Part shown: positions 17,281 through 26,213 of the stretch, piece after piece | Numbering within the stretch: position 1 is the first letter of the stretch | Layout: every line of letters starts with the position of its first letter | DNA from: Pyrobaculum ferrireducens | Lineage (GTDB): Archaea; Thermoproteota; Thermoprotei; Thermoproteales; Thermoproteaceae | Direction: 5' to 3' | Assembly (NCBI RefSeq): GCF_000234805.1 | Contig: NC_016645.1 | Location: 1,650,391-1,714,390 of the forward strand | DNA: 64,000 bases | Program-made: the position numbers and the translations under genes | The notes under the pieces: generated by a model | Seen by the model: only the letters and a program-made list of their open reading frames with translations | Told to the model about the DNA's origin: nothing | Databases searched by the model: none

Positions 17281-17880
17281 AGCGCGGCAGTAGCCGTAAC
17301 CGCGACGGTCACCAAGGAGCAGTTCATATTTGGCAAGATCTTCAAAGAGGGGGCACAGCTTGAGGCAACAACAGGCGACGTTGTGGCCTTCACCACCTGC
17401 TAAGGCTACCTAGGCAGGTGCAACGTCCAGGTGACCATAAGCCCCAACAAGTTGCCGAGGTACATAGCGGGCTCCATCTACACCAGAAACGAAGGCGGCA
17501 CCTGCGCCATAGGCGCGTACACCATGCTCCACTACCCCAGCCCCGCCCGCTTGAGATCGCCGCTGTTGAGGGTGCCCAACAGCGAGAGGTGCGAAGGCAA
17601 CTTCACAGAGATCACGTACGACGACATGCTTGACATATTGGTCAACGGCAACGACGCGGCGTTCCAAAAGGAGAGGGGCTGGAAGTACGGCTTCCCCGGC
17701 ATGAAGAAGATAAACCAGTGCTACCCCGAGAAGTTCGTCTACTACACCGGCAGAGACCAGTACAACCAGGCCGAGCACACCTGGTTCGCCGCCATGTTCG
17801 GATCCCCCAACCAAGCCGGCCACGGAGGGTTCTGCGCCACCAACGTTGCATCGGGAGGCTCCTACATACTGGGCGGCAGC
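17281..17880 (+). pseudogene. Molybdopterin oxidoreductase, N-terminal fragment
   Basis: One frame reads a complete N-terminal region of a DMSO-reductase-family catalytic subunit: VAFTTC, then RCNVQV, GGTCAIGAYTMLHYPSPARL, ITYDDMLDIL and FVYYTGRDQYNQAEHTWFAA. The expected iron-sulfur site C-x2-C-x3-C reads C-stop-G-Y-L-G-R-C: a TAA at 17401 and Tyr where Cys is expected. The frame ends near GGSYILGGS at about 17880, where an unrelated iron-sulfur gene begins in another frame. It is a deletion remnant of a respiratory enzyme, possibly a sulfur-compound reductase. Confidence 0.7.
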
Positions 17881-18325
17881 CCTCAAGCCCGCCGACAGAT
17901 CGGTCTCGGTACACCCTTCGAAATGCGCCGAGTGCGGCCTCTGCATATCCGCGTGATCCACAGACGCCCTCTCGGCCGCCGGCGCCGACGACGTCGAGAT
18001 CGCGGTGGCGCTGGCCAAGGCGAGGCTCCACGGCACATCCCGCGTCGCCTTCACCTGCTACAAGTCGGCAAAGCCCGGCGCCGAGGGCAGATACGTCTAC
18101 AGACTGCCGTGCATAGGAGCCCTCGGCCCCGAGTGGGTCCTAGAGGCGGCGGCCGCGGCGGGGGAGGTGGAGGCGTACTGCCCCGACCTCAAATGCCCAG
18201 CCGCCGGGCCAAGGCGGGGCTGAAGGTCGTGGAGGAGGTAGCCGAGGCATTCGGCTTCGAAAAGGTCGAGACGGGGGAGGACCGGGCCGTCGTGAGGACG
18301 CCCCAAGGCAGTCTCCTACTCGGGC
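17881..18325 (+). pseudogene. HdrA/MvhD-like iron-sulfur protein fragment
   Basis: In the second frame, SVHPSKCAECGLCISA is followed by TGA at 17954-17956 exactly where the fourth cluster Cys is expected. The frame then continues with DDVEIAVALAKARLHGTSR and YRLPCIGALGPEWVLEA...CPDLKC, a block like the F420-non-reducing hydrogenase delta subunit (MvhD). The frame shifts near 18215 (VVEEVAEAFGFEKVETGEDR) and again near 18320. It would have passed electrons between flavin and iron-sulfur partners; it is now broken. Confidence 0.6.
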
Positions 18326-18823
18326 ATGCGGCGCAGGGACTACATAGAGGTCCTCTCGAAGTTCAGAGACGCCTACACCGGCAAGAAGATCCAGGCGGTC
18401 AAGATGTGCAGAGTCGACATAGACCCAAGCAGGTGCTCGCTCTGCGGCGTCTGCTTCGCCAAATGCCCCCAGAGGGCCTTCGACGTCTCCAGATCAGGAG
18501 AGTCAATAAAGCTGACCCTAAACCCCTTGAAGTGCGTCGGCTACGGCTACTGCGAGTAGATCTGCCCCGAGAAGGCAATAGCTGTGGGAAGCCACGACAC
18601 CCTACCGCCAGAAGTAGAAGAAAAGGCAGAGGACCACGTCGTCAAGTGCAAGTCATGCGAAAGACCCTTCGACACGTCGAAACACATAGAGACAGTCAAG
18701 CGGAGAATGGGCATAAAAGGCGACCCCGAGTGGCTCTACATGTGTCCCCACTGCCGCCGCTACCACACAGCAAAACGCATGCTAGAGTCGGCCCTAGGCA
18801 AGACGCAAACCCCCAAGAGATAG
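18326..18823 (+). pseudogene. Ferredoxin-type 4Fe-4S protein interrupted by TAG
   Basis: The frame carries one good 4Fe-4S motif, CSLCGVCFAKCPQ. A second motif is damaged: CVGYGYCE-stop-ICPEKAI, with Tyr at the second Cys and TAG at 18557-18559. The same frame continues after the stop with VKCKSCERPFDTSKHIE and MCPHCRRYHTAKRML, a Cys-rich domain often found at the C-terminus of hydrogenase-type iron-sulfur subunits. It follows two other redox remnants. Decay is likelier than readthrough because the cluster ligand is lost as well. Confidence 0.65.
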
Positions 18824-19226
18824 CCCACCCCCAGCCCACCCCCCGCCGGCGCCTCCAGCCGGAAAATGCATTCAGCCACCACCAGCCCAAACCAGACAAC
18901 AAGCAGACGAGACAACCCACAAAACATCAAATCAAGCCTTCGCCACCGCCCGCCGTGTGGCTACCGGCGTGTTACAGTTAACAGATGACGCCCCGCCACC
19001 ACCCACTAAGCCCGCCCCCCAACAAATCCCTTCACCCCCAAAACCCCCAAGGGCGGCAACACACAATCAACACAGGGGAGGGCGTAACCACCCACCCCAC
19101 CTATAGCTGGATCCCCCCCACCCCACCCCACAGAGGACGAGAACAGCCGGCGAACAGCGAGCCTCAACAGCCGGCGCGCCACCCCCGCGGAGAAGGCCGA
19201 CGCCTCAACCCCCGCCCCGCCGATCC
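18824..19226. other. C- and A-rich intergenic stretch
   Basis: The plus strand is strongly depleted in G and T over about 200 bases (18820-19120). No gene, repeat unit or hairpin stands out. It separates the decayed redox cluster from the convergent coiled-coil gene. Confidence 0.4.
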
Positions 19227-19619
19227 TCAGCTCTTCCTGGCAATCTCCACCAACAACTTCTGCATGTCAAGAAGCAACGCGTACACCCCATCAATCCTCT
19301 TATTCGTCTCGTCAATACGCCTACCCAGCTCCTGGGCTATCGCGTCTATTCTCTTATTCGTCTCGTCGATTCGCATATTTGTCTCGTCTATCTTCTTGCT
19401 TATCTCGTCAATCCGTCTGTTGGTCTGGTCTATCCTCTGGTTTACCTCGGCAATCTCCCTCCTAATCTCGTCAAGCTCCTTCCCTATCGTCGCCAAGTAG
19501 AGGAGGAAGATGTCTTCAGTGGACAGCTTCTTGCCCTCCCTCAACTTGCCGAGCACAGACTCCACAGCCACCCTAAGCGCCTCCTGCGCCAAAACCCCCA
19601 AATCCCCAGACACGTACAT
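19227..19619 (-). CDS. Coiled-coil protein with RIDETNKRID repeats
   Basis: After a helical N-terminus (VLAQEALRVAVESVLGKLREG, KKLSTEDIFLLYLATIG), the protein is a long coiled coil built from 7-residue units related to RIDETNK, ending in LLLDMQKLLVEIARKS. Two relatives lie at 52643-53095 and 54380-54910. A TATA box (CATATTTAAACATATAG, centred near 19638) favours a leaderless start at GTG 19613 or ATG 19619; the frame is open to 19679. The function is unknown; the coil implies oligomers or a partner protein. Confidence 0.65.
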   Translation of the reverse strand: MYVSGDLGVLAQEALRVAVESVLGKLREGKKLSTEDIFLLYLATIGKELDEIRREIAEVNQRIDQTNRRIDEISKKIDETNMRIDETNKRIDAIAQELGRRIDETNKRIDGVYALLLDMQKLLVEIARKS

Positions 19620-19679
19620 AGAAGAAGCCCCATATTTAAACATATAGCTAACAAGTCTAGGAGTCGAAGATTTATCCAC

Positions 19680-20100
19680 ACTACGCTACTTCATTTCTAA
19701 GCGCGGCGGGCGATCGTGGCTGTGGATCAGATGACCTCAGCTGAGGAATCTCCTCTTCGGCGGATTCCTCTACATGAAAACGAGCTGGCGGCGGTCGTTG
19801 CACTGGCCCTCGGGCGAGGAAGCGCAGAGGCCGCCCCGCGACAGGGCGCCTCCTCGAAGGGGGTCGGGGTTGCATAAGATAGGGAGCTCGGGGGGAGCCC
19901 GCCCCCGTTAGTGTTGCACTACTCCGTAAATATAAACCTTTTCCGCCAGCCACTCGGCGCATCTCTCAACTGCGGCAAGTTCCTCGCGATGGGCCAGATC
20001 CCACCCCACTTAGCCCAACTGGAGTACGTGGACAGAGCGGAGTTTAGGGAGGCAGGCGGCGTAATCTGCTTGCGGAGGGGTTGCCTAGTTGTTAGTTAGG
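19680..20100. other. No intact gene seen
   Basis: A plus-strand frame at 19911-20099 (HYSVNINLFRQPL, VDRAEFREAGGVICLRRG) reads like protein but is short and unmatched; it may be a relic. The TATA box TTTTTAAGC at 20101-20109 serves the next antitoxin gene. Confidence 0.35.
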
Positions 20101-20128
20101 TTTTTAAGCTATTGGAAAAATATACTTT

Positions 20129-20350
20129 ATGGCGGTGGTCAAGGTGACGCGTAACTTCCAGATAACGATCCCGGCAGATGTCAGGAGGGCGTTGGGAATC
20201 CGCGAGGGGGATCGACTGTTGGTGGAGGTCGAGGGGGATAGGATAGTGATTAGGAAGGTTGCGGGGGCGTTGCCGAGGATTAGGCTAGGGATGAGGCTGA
20301 CGCCGGAGGACATAGACAGGTTTGTAGAACAAGGCGCAGTCGATGGGTGA
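20129..20350 (+). CDS. vapB: AbrB/SpoVT-type antitoxin (VapB)
   Basis: The 73-residue protein shows the canonical AbrB fold sequence VVKVTRNFQITIPADVRRAL, GIREGDRLLVEVEGDRIVIR and a helical tail ending in DIDRFVEQGAVDG. ATG 20129 lies about 24 bases after the TATA box TTTTTAAGC, as in leaderless genes. It overlaps the toxin gene by 8 bases. It should neutralise the following PIN toxin and repress its own promoter. Confidence 0.88.
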   Translation: MAVVKVTRNFQITIPADVRRALGIREGDRLLVEVEGDRIVIRKVAGALPRIRLGMRLTPEDIDRFVEQGAVDG

Positions 20351-20729
20351 GGCTGTAGTCGACACGAACGCGGTGATATACTACGTGGTCGAGGATTCGC
20401 CGTTTCATAAGGAGGCCGAGGCGCTCCTCGACTCTCTAGACGTCTGGCATCTCCCCACCGTCGTCGTCCATGAATTAGTGTGGTTTTTCAAGAAAGCGGC
20501 GCCGGATAGGGGGATCGAGGTCTTGAGGGCCCTCCTGGGATACGAGAAGGTCGTCGTGGAGTGCGAGGACTTGGCGTCTTTGAGGAAGGCAGCCAGCGCG
20601 GGGCTCGCCTACTACAACGACCTAGTGGTTATCCTGACGGCGAGGAGGCTGGGCCTCCCCTTGGTCACTTTCGACAAGAAGATGGCGAGGAGGGCCGGTG
20701 CCTTTGGGGTCCCCGTGCTTAAACCTTAG
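20343..20729 (+). CDS. vapC: PIN-domain toxin (VapC)
   Basis: The 128-residue protein matches a full PIN domain: VVDTNAVIYYVVED (first Asp), PTVVVHELVWFF (acidic second site), AGLAYYNDLVVILTARRLGLPLVTFDKKM (third site and final Asp) and a C-terminal strand GVPVLKP. It is the toxin of the pair with vapB 20129-20350, overlapping by 8 bases. It is predicted to be an Mg-dependent RNase. All four acidic positions are present. Confidence 0.88.
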   Translation: MGEAVVDTNAVIYYVVEDSPFHKEAEALLDSLDVWHLPTVVVHELVWFFKKAAPDRGIEVLRALLGYEKVVVECEDLASLRKAASAGLAYYNDLVVILTARRLGLPLVTFDKKMARRAGAFGVPVLKP

Positions 20730-22246
20730 GGCGGCTAGGCGCGTTTGTGCAGTTAGACCCGCCGCCTGGGGCGTCCCGGCGACCCTCTCGGCGAGGCGCC
20801 TCCCGCGGGGCGAGGCACACGCGGGGTCCCTCGCGGCGTGTATCACCGCGACATGTAGCTCTCGAAGCTCCGGATCCCCTGTCGAGACATGCCGAGGGCC
20901 CGGCCACCCCGGTCACCACGAGGGCCCCCCCGGCGCATTCAGCCGTCTTGAAGAGGCCTTGGATGCCTCCGGCGGCTCGCATGCTGTTTAGGCCAGGCGG
21001 GTGCATCTCCCAGATGCGGCCGCCTCGACAGGCCTCGCGACCTCTGCAATCAGCTTTTACGTAGACTATTTCAGATCTCGGTCCGGCGTCCAGCCAAACG
21101 GCGAGGAGGCCTCCGCCACCCGCGAAGAAGGCCCTAGGTCCCGCGTAGCCTCGACGTCCTGTATTTACGTGTGAAGCTCCACAGTTTAGCGCCCCCTAAT
21201 TAGCGGCCCGGGGACATCTCGTACAGCCTCCGGGCGGGGGAGTAGGGGAGACGGCAGATCCCAGACCGCGCCGAGCACCATGTGCCTCCTCCATTCCTTC
21301 TCCGCCAGGTGGAGCCGTGCGGCGGTGCCAGCCAAGGCGTAGCTCAAACAGGCCTGCGCCGAATATAAGACGGGGCCGCAACGTGGCCAGCTGGCGGCCA
21401 GTGCCGCATGGAGAACTCGCCGTCCCTCCCCCCGGCCGAGGCGCGTCGAGGTTGATCTGGGGTGTAGCCGCGGCAGAGATCTAGGCGAGTAGGGGTAGCT
21501 CCCCGTTCTGGAGATCGTGTCTGCGGGCCCGCGGATCCGTCGCCTTGAGGCCGCCGGGTGCCGACATGTTTATCCCCCCCATGTTGTTTGCCCCAGCCGC
21601 GTTGAGCTACGCCACGGCGGTTATCTCCAACATGCCGCCACGAATCTTGACTGCAAGGCTGGCAACGGTGAGTTCTTGAAGCCGCCATGTGATGCGGCGG
21701 AGGTCCCCTCGACCTCCACCCGCAAGCCGCAGTGCCCGCCTCTGAGGCAAACGAAGAACCGCCTCCCTCACATTCGGCCTCCTCATAACCCCCCGATGCT
21801 AAAATAGGCGAGGCCCCCCGCAACACCCAGCCACGAAACGGCACCCCCCACAGAAGACGCCAAGAGGCCCCCGCGCCGCCACGAGACCGCGCAACGGAAT
21901 ACTCGGCCAGCTTGAAGATTTAGACCGCTGTGTATTTCGCGGCGGCCGGCGCGGCTAGCCTCAGCCACCTGGCTAAGTGCACCGCGGCTTTGAAGGGGGT
22001 GCCCCCCGTCCTAGGGCGCGGCAGGAGTCGGTGGCGGAGTCGTCCCTCCAGATGAGGTTGCGGCCGTCGTGTACTGAGAAGCCGAAGGCGGGCGTCAGCT
22101 AGGGGCTCGCGGTGTATATGCGATCGCCGCCACCACCCCGCCACAGCCCCCGCATCAAGCCGGAAAACTGGGCCGAGCCGCCCCGCTGATACCCAAAACC
22201 GCGATCCCAACAAGACGGCGCCAGCACCCAGGCAACGCCGACCCGC
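20730..22246. other. 1.5-kb region with decayed coding DNA only
   Basis: No intact gene is visible. Minus-strand stretches look like eroded protein sequence, for example AGANNMGGINMSAPGGLKA near 21560-21600, ACLSYALAGTAARLHLAEKE near 21290-21360, and MRAAGGIQGLFKTAECAGG near 20930-20990. Stops and shifts break them and I could not assign a family. The region probably holds one or more old pseudogenes. Confidence 0.4.
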
Positions 22247-22267
22247 GGCCTTAAGTTGCTCTTAAAA
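22247..22267 (-). repeat. TTAAG-AGCAA-CTTAA-type motif, copy 3
   Basis: On the minus strand, TTTTAAGAGCAACTTAAGGC begins within the last codon and stop of the APS kinase gene. It matches the consensus exactly. Here it sits at a gene end, unlike copy 2, so a simple promoter role is unlikely. Confidence 0.6.
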
Positions 22268-22813
22268 TTTCGGGAGAACCCCCAAATCCGCCAAAAACCC
22301 CAACAGCCTCCCCACACTCACCTCGACGGGGACCCCCTCGTTGACGAGGACAAGGTCGGGGCTCTCCGGCTCCTCGTATGGATCGTCCACCCCAGTGAAG
22401 TTCTTGACCTCCCCCGCCAGCGCCCTTCTGTAGAGGCCCTTCGGGTCGCGCCTGACGGCCTCCCCGAGGGAGACCTTGACGTAGACCTCGAAGAAAGGCA
22501 CCTCCTCCTCCACTATCCTCCTCACCTCAGCCCTCACGTCCCTGTAGGGAGAGACAAATGCGGCGAAGACCGCCACGCCGTTCCTCGCCAAGAGGCGCGT
22601 CACCCACGCCACCCGCAGAAGATGGCGGCGCCGGTCATCCCGAGAGAAGCCCACGTCGGTGCTTATCGTTGAGCGCGCCCAGTCCCCATCCAGCACCTCC
22701 GCCCTCACCCCCACCTCCCTCACCCGCGCCGCCGCCAGCTGGGCAATCGTCGACTTGCCAGACGCCGGCAGGCCAGTCAGCCAAACCACGAAACCCCTCT
22801 CCAGACACCTCAT
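22262..22813 (-). CDS. cysC: Adenylylsulfate (APS) kinase
   Basis: The 183-residue protein has Walker A GLPASGKST near residue 14, DGDWAR near 42, FVSPYRDVRAEVR near 87 (the ISPYR-type motif), DPKGLYRRALAGEVKNFTG near 122 and DDPYEEPE. It phosphorylates APS to PAPS, the sulfate donor. Length is normal for a stand-alone APS kinase. Its ATG overlaps the TGA of the phosphodiesterase gene (ATGA). No ATP sulfurylase or PAPS reductase is nearby, so PAPS may serve sulfation of surface glycans; that is inference. Confidence 0.9.
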   Translation of the reverse strand: MRCLERGFVVWLTGLPASGKSTIAQLAAARVREVGVRAEVLDGDWARSTISTDVGFSRDDRRRHLLRVAWVTRLLARNGVAVFAAFVSPYRDVRAEVRRIVEEEVPFFEVYVKVSLGEAVRRDPKGLYRRALAGEVKNFTGVDDPYEEPESPDLVLVNEGVPVEVSVGRLLGFLADLGVLPKF

Positions 22814-23814
22814 AGGACAGACTCGAGAAACCGCGCCACGTCAAGCGCGTGCATATCCCGCTTCCTCGCGTCCCCCCAGGTGGCGGCGTAGAAACCGTTG
22901 AAGCTGTGCAGAGAGTCGTCGGGGCCCCTGTCGTTCCCCTCAAGCCAAGGCGACCCGTAGCCGACGGTCTGCACCGGCCTAACCCGCAGAGAGTCGAAGT
23001 AGGCCATGAGGTCGGGGAAGTCCCCCCTCACCGACCGGTAGAGCTCCCCCGGCTCGTAGACAGCGTTGTGGATATAGCCCCACGGCGCCTTGAGCACGCG
23101 GAGCCTCCTCCTCAGCTCCCTCTTCAGATCCTCAGCCTCCTCCCTAGACACCACTCCACGCGGCCTATCCACCGTGTTTACAAACAGCCGGGCGTAGTAC
23201 CCACCCCACGCCACCACCTTCGTCCGCCCCCAGTCCACCACAGACTCCACATCCACCCCCCCAGAAGGCTCCGACTTGAAGGAGAGGAGCCCCCACTCCG
23301 CCAGAAGCTCGTTAAGCGCAAGCACCCCCCGCTGCGCCTGGTTCCCGTGATCCGACACGACGAGGATCTCCACGTCACGCGGCAGACGCCTCCTCAGCCG
23401 CCCAAAAAGCTCGTCAACCAGCCTGTAGAGACGCGGGACCTTGTCCTCGTGGGGGTTCCCCGGCGCGTATAGCGGGTGCTCCGGATCCCAAAACTTCTGA
23501 AAAAGGTGGTGAACACGGTCAGTCCCAATCTCGTGCAGGACAAAGACATCCCACTGGACGGCCTCCATAAGCCGCTCAGCCACGGCAAACCGCCTCTCCA
23601 CCATCTCCACCAGCGCCTTGAAAGCCTCCTCCTTCCGATCCGTGCGGTACTCCACGTCGAAGACGTACCCCGGAAACATCTCCATAACCCCCGGCGGGTA
23701 GGCCCACGGCCGCCCCCGAGGCGTCAAGAAGTCAGAAATCCACACTCCGTACTCTCTCGGCGCATTCCTCAAGAACAAACTCACTACATCGCAAACTGCG
23801 ATATATGATTCCAC
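22810..23814 (-). pseudogene. Alkaline-phosphatase-superfamily phosphodiesterase, N-terminally truncated
   Basis: The 334-residue frame has the C-terminal metal sites of type I phosphodiesterases: IGTDRVHHLFQKFW near residue 97, VVSDHGNQ near 152 and a His in LHSFNGFYAATW near 315. The N-terminal metal Asp and nucleophilic Thr, normally in the first 100 residues, are absent, and the sequence upstream of 23814 is unrelated AT-rich DNA. It is probably inactive, though coupled to APS kinase by ATGA. Family members hydrolyse phosphodiesters or sulfate esters. Confidence 0.7.
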
Positions 23815-23909
23815 AAGTCCGTCGCACCAAATTAAACAACCACTAGACTAATGCATACGACAGTCAACGCAACCTGTCAACATTTAAAAGTTGTTAAACT
23901 AAACGTCAC
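23815..23909 (+). promoter_or_regulatory. Promoter region of the UDP-sugar dehydrogenase gene
   Basis: CATTTAAAAG at 23881-23890 is a TATA box centred about 24 bases before ATG 23910. The stretch is AT-rich and marks the junction with the truncated phosphodiesterase. Confidence 0.5.
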
Positions 23910-25199
23910 ATGAAACTCTGCGTAGTAGGACTCGGCTATGTAGGCCTTCCAGCCGCCGTGGTATTCGCAAGCAGAGGAATCCCCGTAATAGGCATAGACA
24001 TCGACCACAGAAAAGTAGAGGCAATAAACAGAGGGCAAACCCCAATAAAAGAGCCAGGTGTCGACACGCTATTGAGACAAGCCGTAGCTGATGGCAAGCT
24101 CACCGCCACCACCACGCACGACGCCCTACGGGAATGCCAGGCTATAATCATTGCAGTTAACACGCCAGTAGAAGACGGCGTGGTAAACCTAACCCAGCTA
24201 AAAAACGCACTTGAAACAGCCGCCAAGAACCTAAACAAAGACACTCTAGTCTCAATAGAATCCACAGTGCCACCAGGTACCACGGAAAAAATAGCAAAAC
24301 CAATTCTAGAGAAAAGCGGTTTAAAAACAGGCCGAGACTACTACCTAGCCCACGTCCCAGAACGCATAGCCCCCGGCCGAGCCATAGAAGAGCTAACCAC
24401 AGCGCCTAGACTAGTCGGCGGCGTAGACCCACCCTCCACTCAAAGAGCTATAGAGCTCTACACAACAATAAACAAAAACCTGTACCCAACAGACGCCACC
24501 ACAGCCGAATTCACCAAACTAATAGAAAACACATACCGCGACGTAAACATAGCCCTAGCAAACATCTTCGCATTAATGGCCGAAAAACTCGGCATAGACG
24601 TCTGGGAAGCAATACGCCTCGCCAACACACACCCAAGAGTCCACATACACCTCCCAGGGCCCGGCGTAGGAGGACCCTGCCTTACAAAAGACCCCTACAT
24701 ACTAATAACCGCCGCATCTGTCGAACACGCCAAGTTAATACAGCTCGCCAGAGAAATAAATAGACAAATGCCCACACACTTCACCCACCTAGTACTCACA
24801 GCACTCAAAAGACACTCGATAAACCCCCGAGAAGCAACAGTGGCCATACTCGGCGTGGCGTACAAAGGCGGAATAGACGACACAAGAGAAACCCCAGCCC
24901 AACCAATTATCCACCTACTAAAACAACACGTAGCAGAAGTCAGAGCCCACGACCCCTACACGCAAGAAACCTTCGGCGCCACCCCCACCACAACAGTGGA
25001 AGAAGCCCTAGAAAACGCAGACGCCGCCGCCATAGTAACAGACCACCCACAGTATAGACAACTAGACTGGAAAAAACTAGCCCCCCTAATGCGCCACAAG
25101 ATTATAGTCGACGGACGCAGAGTCGTAGAACCCCACACGGCCATTGAAGCCGGATACACATACTACGCAATAGGATACGGCAAGGCATTCAAGATATAA
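23910..25199 (+). CDS. wecC: UDP-sugar 6-dehydrogenase (UDP-ManNAc dehydrogenase-like)
   Basis: The 429-residue protein has the N-terminal NAD-binding motif VVGLGYVGLPAA and AVNTP. The hinge region VPERIAPGRAIEEL precedes the catalytic Cys in GPGVGGPCLTKDPY near residue 255. A C-terminal UDP-binding domain follows (ILGVAYKGGIDDTRETPA). It oxidises C6 of a UDP-sugar to the uronic acid in two NAD-dependent steps. The VPER-IAPG region and a 2-epimerase close by favour UDP-ManNAc (WecC type) over UDP-glucose. It leads an operon with the FkbM methyltransferase, 5 bases downstream. Confidence 0.85.
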   Translation: MKLCVVGLGYVGLPAAVVFASRGIPVIGIDIDHRKVEAINRGQTPIKEPGVDTLLRQAVADGKLTATTTHDALRECQAIIIAVNTPVEDGVVNLTQLKNALETAAKNLNKDTLVSIESTVPPGTTEKIAKPILEKSGLKTGRDYYLAHVPERIAPGRAIEELTTAPRLVGGVDPPSTQRAIELYTTINKNLYPTDATTAEFTKLIENTYRDVNIALANIFALMAEKLGIDVWEAIRLANTHPRVHIHLPGPGVGGPCLTKDPYILITAASVEHAKLIQLAREINRQMPTHFTHLVLTALKRHSINPREATVAILGVAYKGGIDDTRETPAQPIIHLLKQHVAEVRAHDPYTQETFGATPTTTVEEALENADAAAIVTDHPQYRQLDWKKLAPLMRHKIIVDGRRVVEPHTAIEAGYTYYAIGYGKAFKI

Positions 25200-25204
25200 A
25201 AGCC

Positions 25205-25906
25205 GTGAAAATTTATATTTCAAGATATTATTATATATTAATATCTAAAATTTCACCACAAAAAATTATGAAGTTCAAAGCAGAAAAATATATCTTTTAC
25301 GCAGAGGCAAGAGACTGGTGGAGATTTATACAACCTTTTGAGCCGAAGACACGAAAATTCCTAGAAGAACACATAAGAGGCGCATCGCTCTTTATAGACA
25401 TAGGCGCACACATAGGGATCTATGCAATACCCGCCTCACACTATACAAACGTAATAGCATTTGAACCAGAACCCACAAATTTCTTCCTCCTCTACAAAAA
25501 CATCATAACAAATAATGCACACAATAAAGTCGTACCGCTGCCGCTAGCAATTTCAGATACGTACGGCATAGATGAATTATGCATATCAGATACCTCTTCG
25601 GGTCATCATACACTAAATAAAGAACATAATTGCCATAAAAAAATTACTATAATAAAAACAACACTAGACCAGATATTAATACATTTCAACAGTAAACCCG
25701 ATATAATAAAAATAGATATCGAAGGCCATGAAGACAGGGCATTCCACGGCATGAAAAAAACTCTTGAACACAAACCAGTATTAATCGTGGAAACTACCGA
25801 TAAATCGCATTTATATAAATATTTAACCTCTATAGGTTACAAAGCTATAAAACTAGACTGCTGGAACGAAACTTTGTGCAACTATGGCTTCACGCCACTA
25901 TTTTAG
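25205..25906 (+). CDS. FkbM-family methyltransferase
   Basis: The 233-residue protein has a SAM-binding motif I FIDIGAHIGIYAIPAS near residue 60, the acidic FEPEPTNF near 87, and KIDIEGHEDRAFHGM near 160, all typical of FkbM enzymes. These O-methylate sugars or polyketides. The coding DNA is much richer in A and T than the gene before it, pointing to a different origin. The GTG start at 25205 lies directly after the dehydrogenase stop. It is a candidate glycan O-methyltransferase. Confidence 0.82.
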   Translation: MKIYISRYYYILISKISPQKIMKFKAEKYIFYAEARDWWRFIQPFEPKTRKFLEEHIRGASLFIDIGAHIGIYAIPASHYTNVIAFEPEPTNFFLLYKNIITNNAHNKVVPLPLAISDTYGIDELCISDTSSGHHTLNKEHNCHKKITIIKTTLDQILIHFNSKPDIIKIDIEGHEDRAFHGMKKTLEHKPVLIVETTDKSHLYKYLTSIGYKAIKLDCWNETLCNYGFTPLF

Positions 25907-26213
25907 TCCCGTCAAAATTACAGTAAAAGAAGTCCGCGGACACTGCGCCGCAGGCTACAAACCAGGCGATGAGATACAAGCCGAAAAATTCTACATAAAA
26001 CCCACCCAGCTACCGATATGCCTCCACGCCCTAGCGGCCATGCTGACGCTACTAACCCCCTTCATGAAGGGAATCCCCGCAACCGCTCTAGGCATAGGAA
26101 CACAAGACCACATCGGATACGTCCAGTGCCCAGACCCAGGCCTCCCTTACACATGCGGCGGAACAGTAGTCTTTGAGCTGAGAAGAGAAGCTACAACTTC
26201 GACTTCACAATAG
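25884..26213 (+). CDS. TIGR04076-family protein
   Basis: The 109-residue protein matches the TIGR04076 pattern: ITVKEVRGHCAAGYKPGDE, then PICLHALAAMLTLLTPFMKG and VQCPDPGLPYTCGGTVVFEL. Conserved Cys (GHC, ICLHA, QCPD) suggest metal or redox chemistry, but the family has no proven activity. The start overlaps the end of the FkbM gene by 23 bases, and its end overlaps the convergent wecB by 23 bases. Confidence 0.75.
   Translation: MASRHYFSPVKITVKEVRGHCAAGYKPGDEIQAEKFYIKPTQLPICLHALAAMLTLLTPFMKGIPATALGIGTQDHIGYVQCPDPGLPYTCGGTVVFELRREATTSTSQ

Noticed and set aside
17930-17980. Selenocysteine at the TGA in the iron-sulfur motif
   Set aside because: Selenocysteine machinery is not known in Thermoproteales, and neighbouring frameshifts, stops and a deletion junction show general decay.
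18557-18559. Pyrrolysine or amber readthrough in the ferredoxin-like gene
   Set aside because: The same motif has lost a Cys ligand to Tyr, and adjacent genes are broken; readthrough would not restore a cluster.
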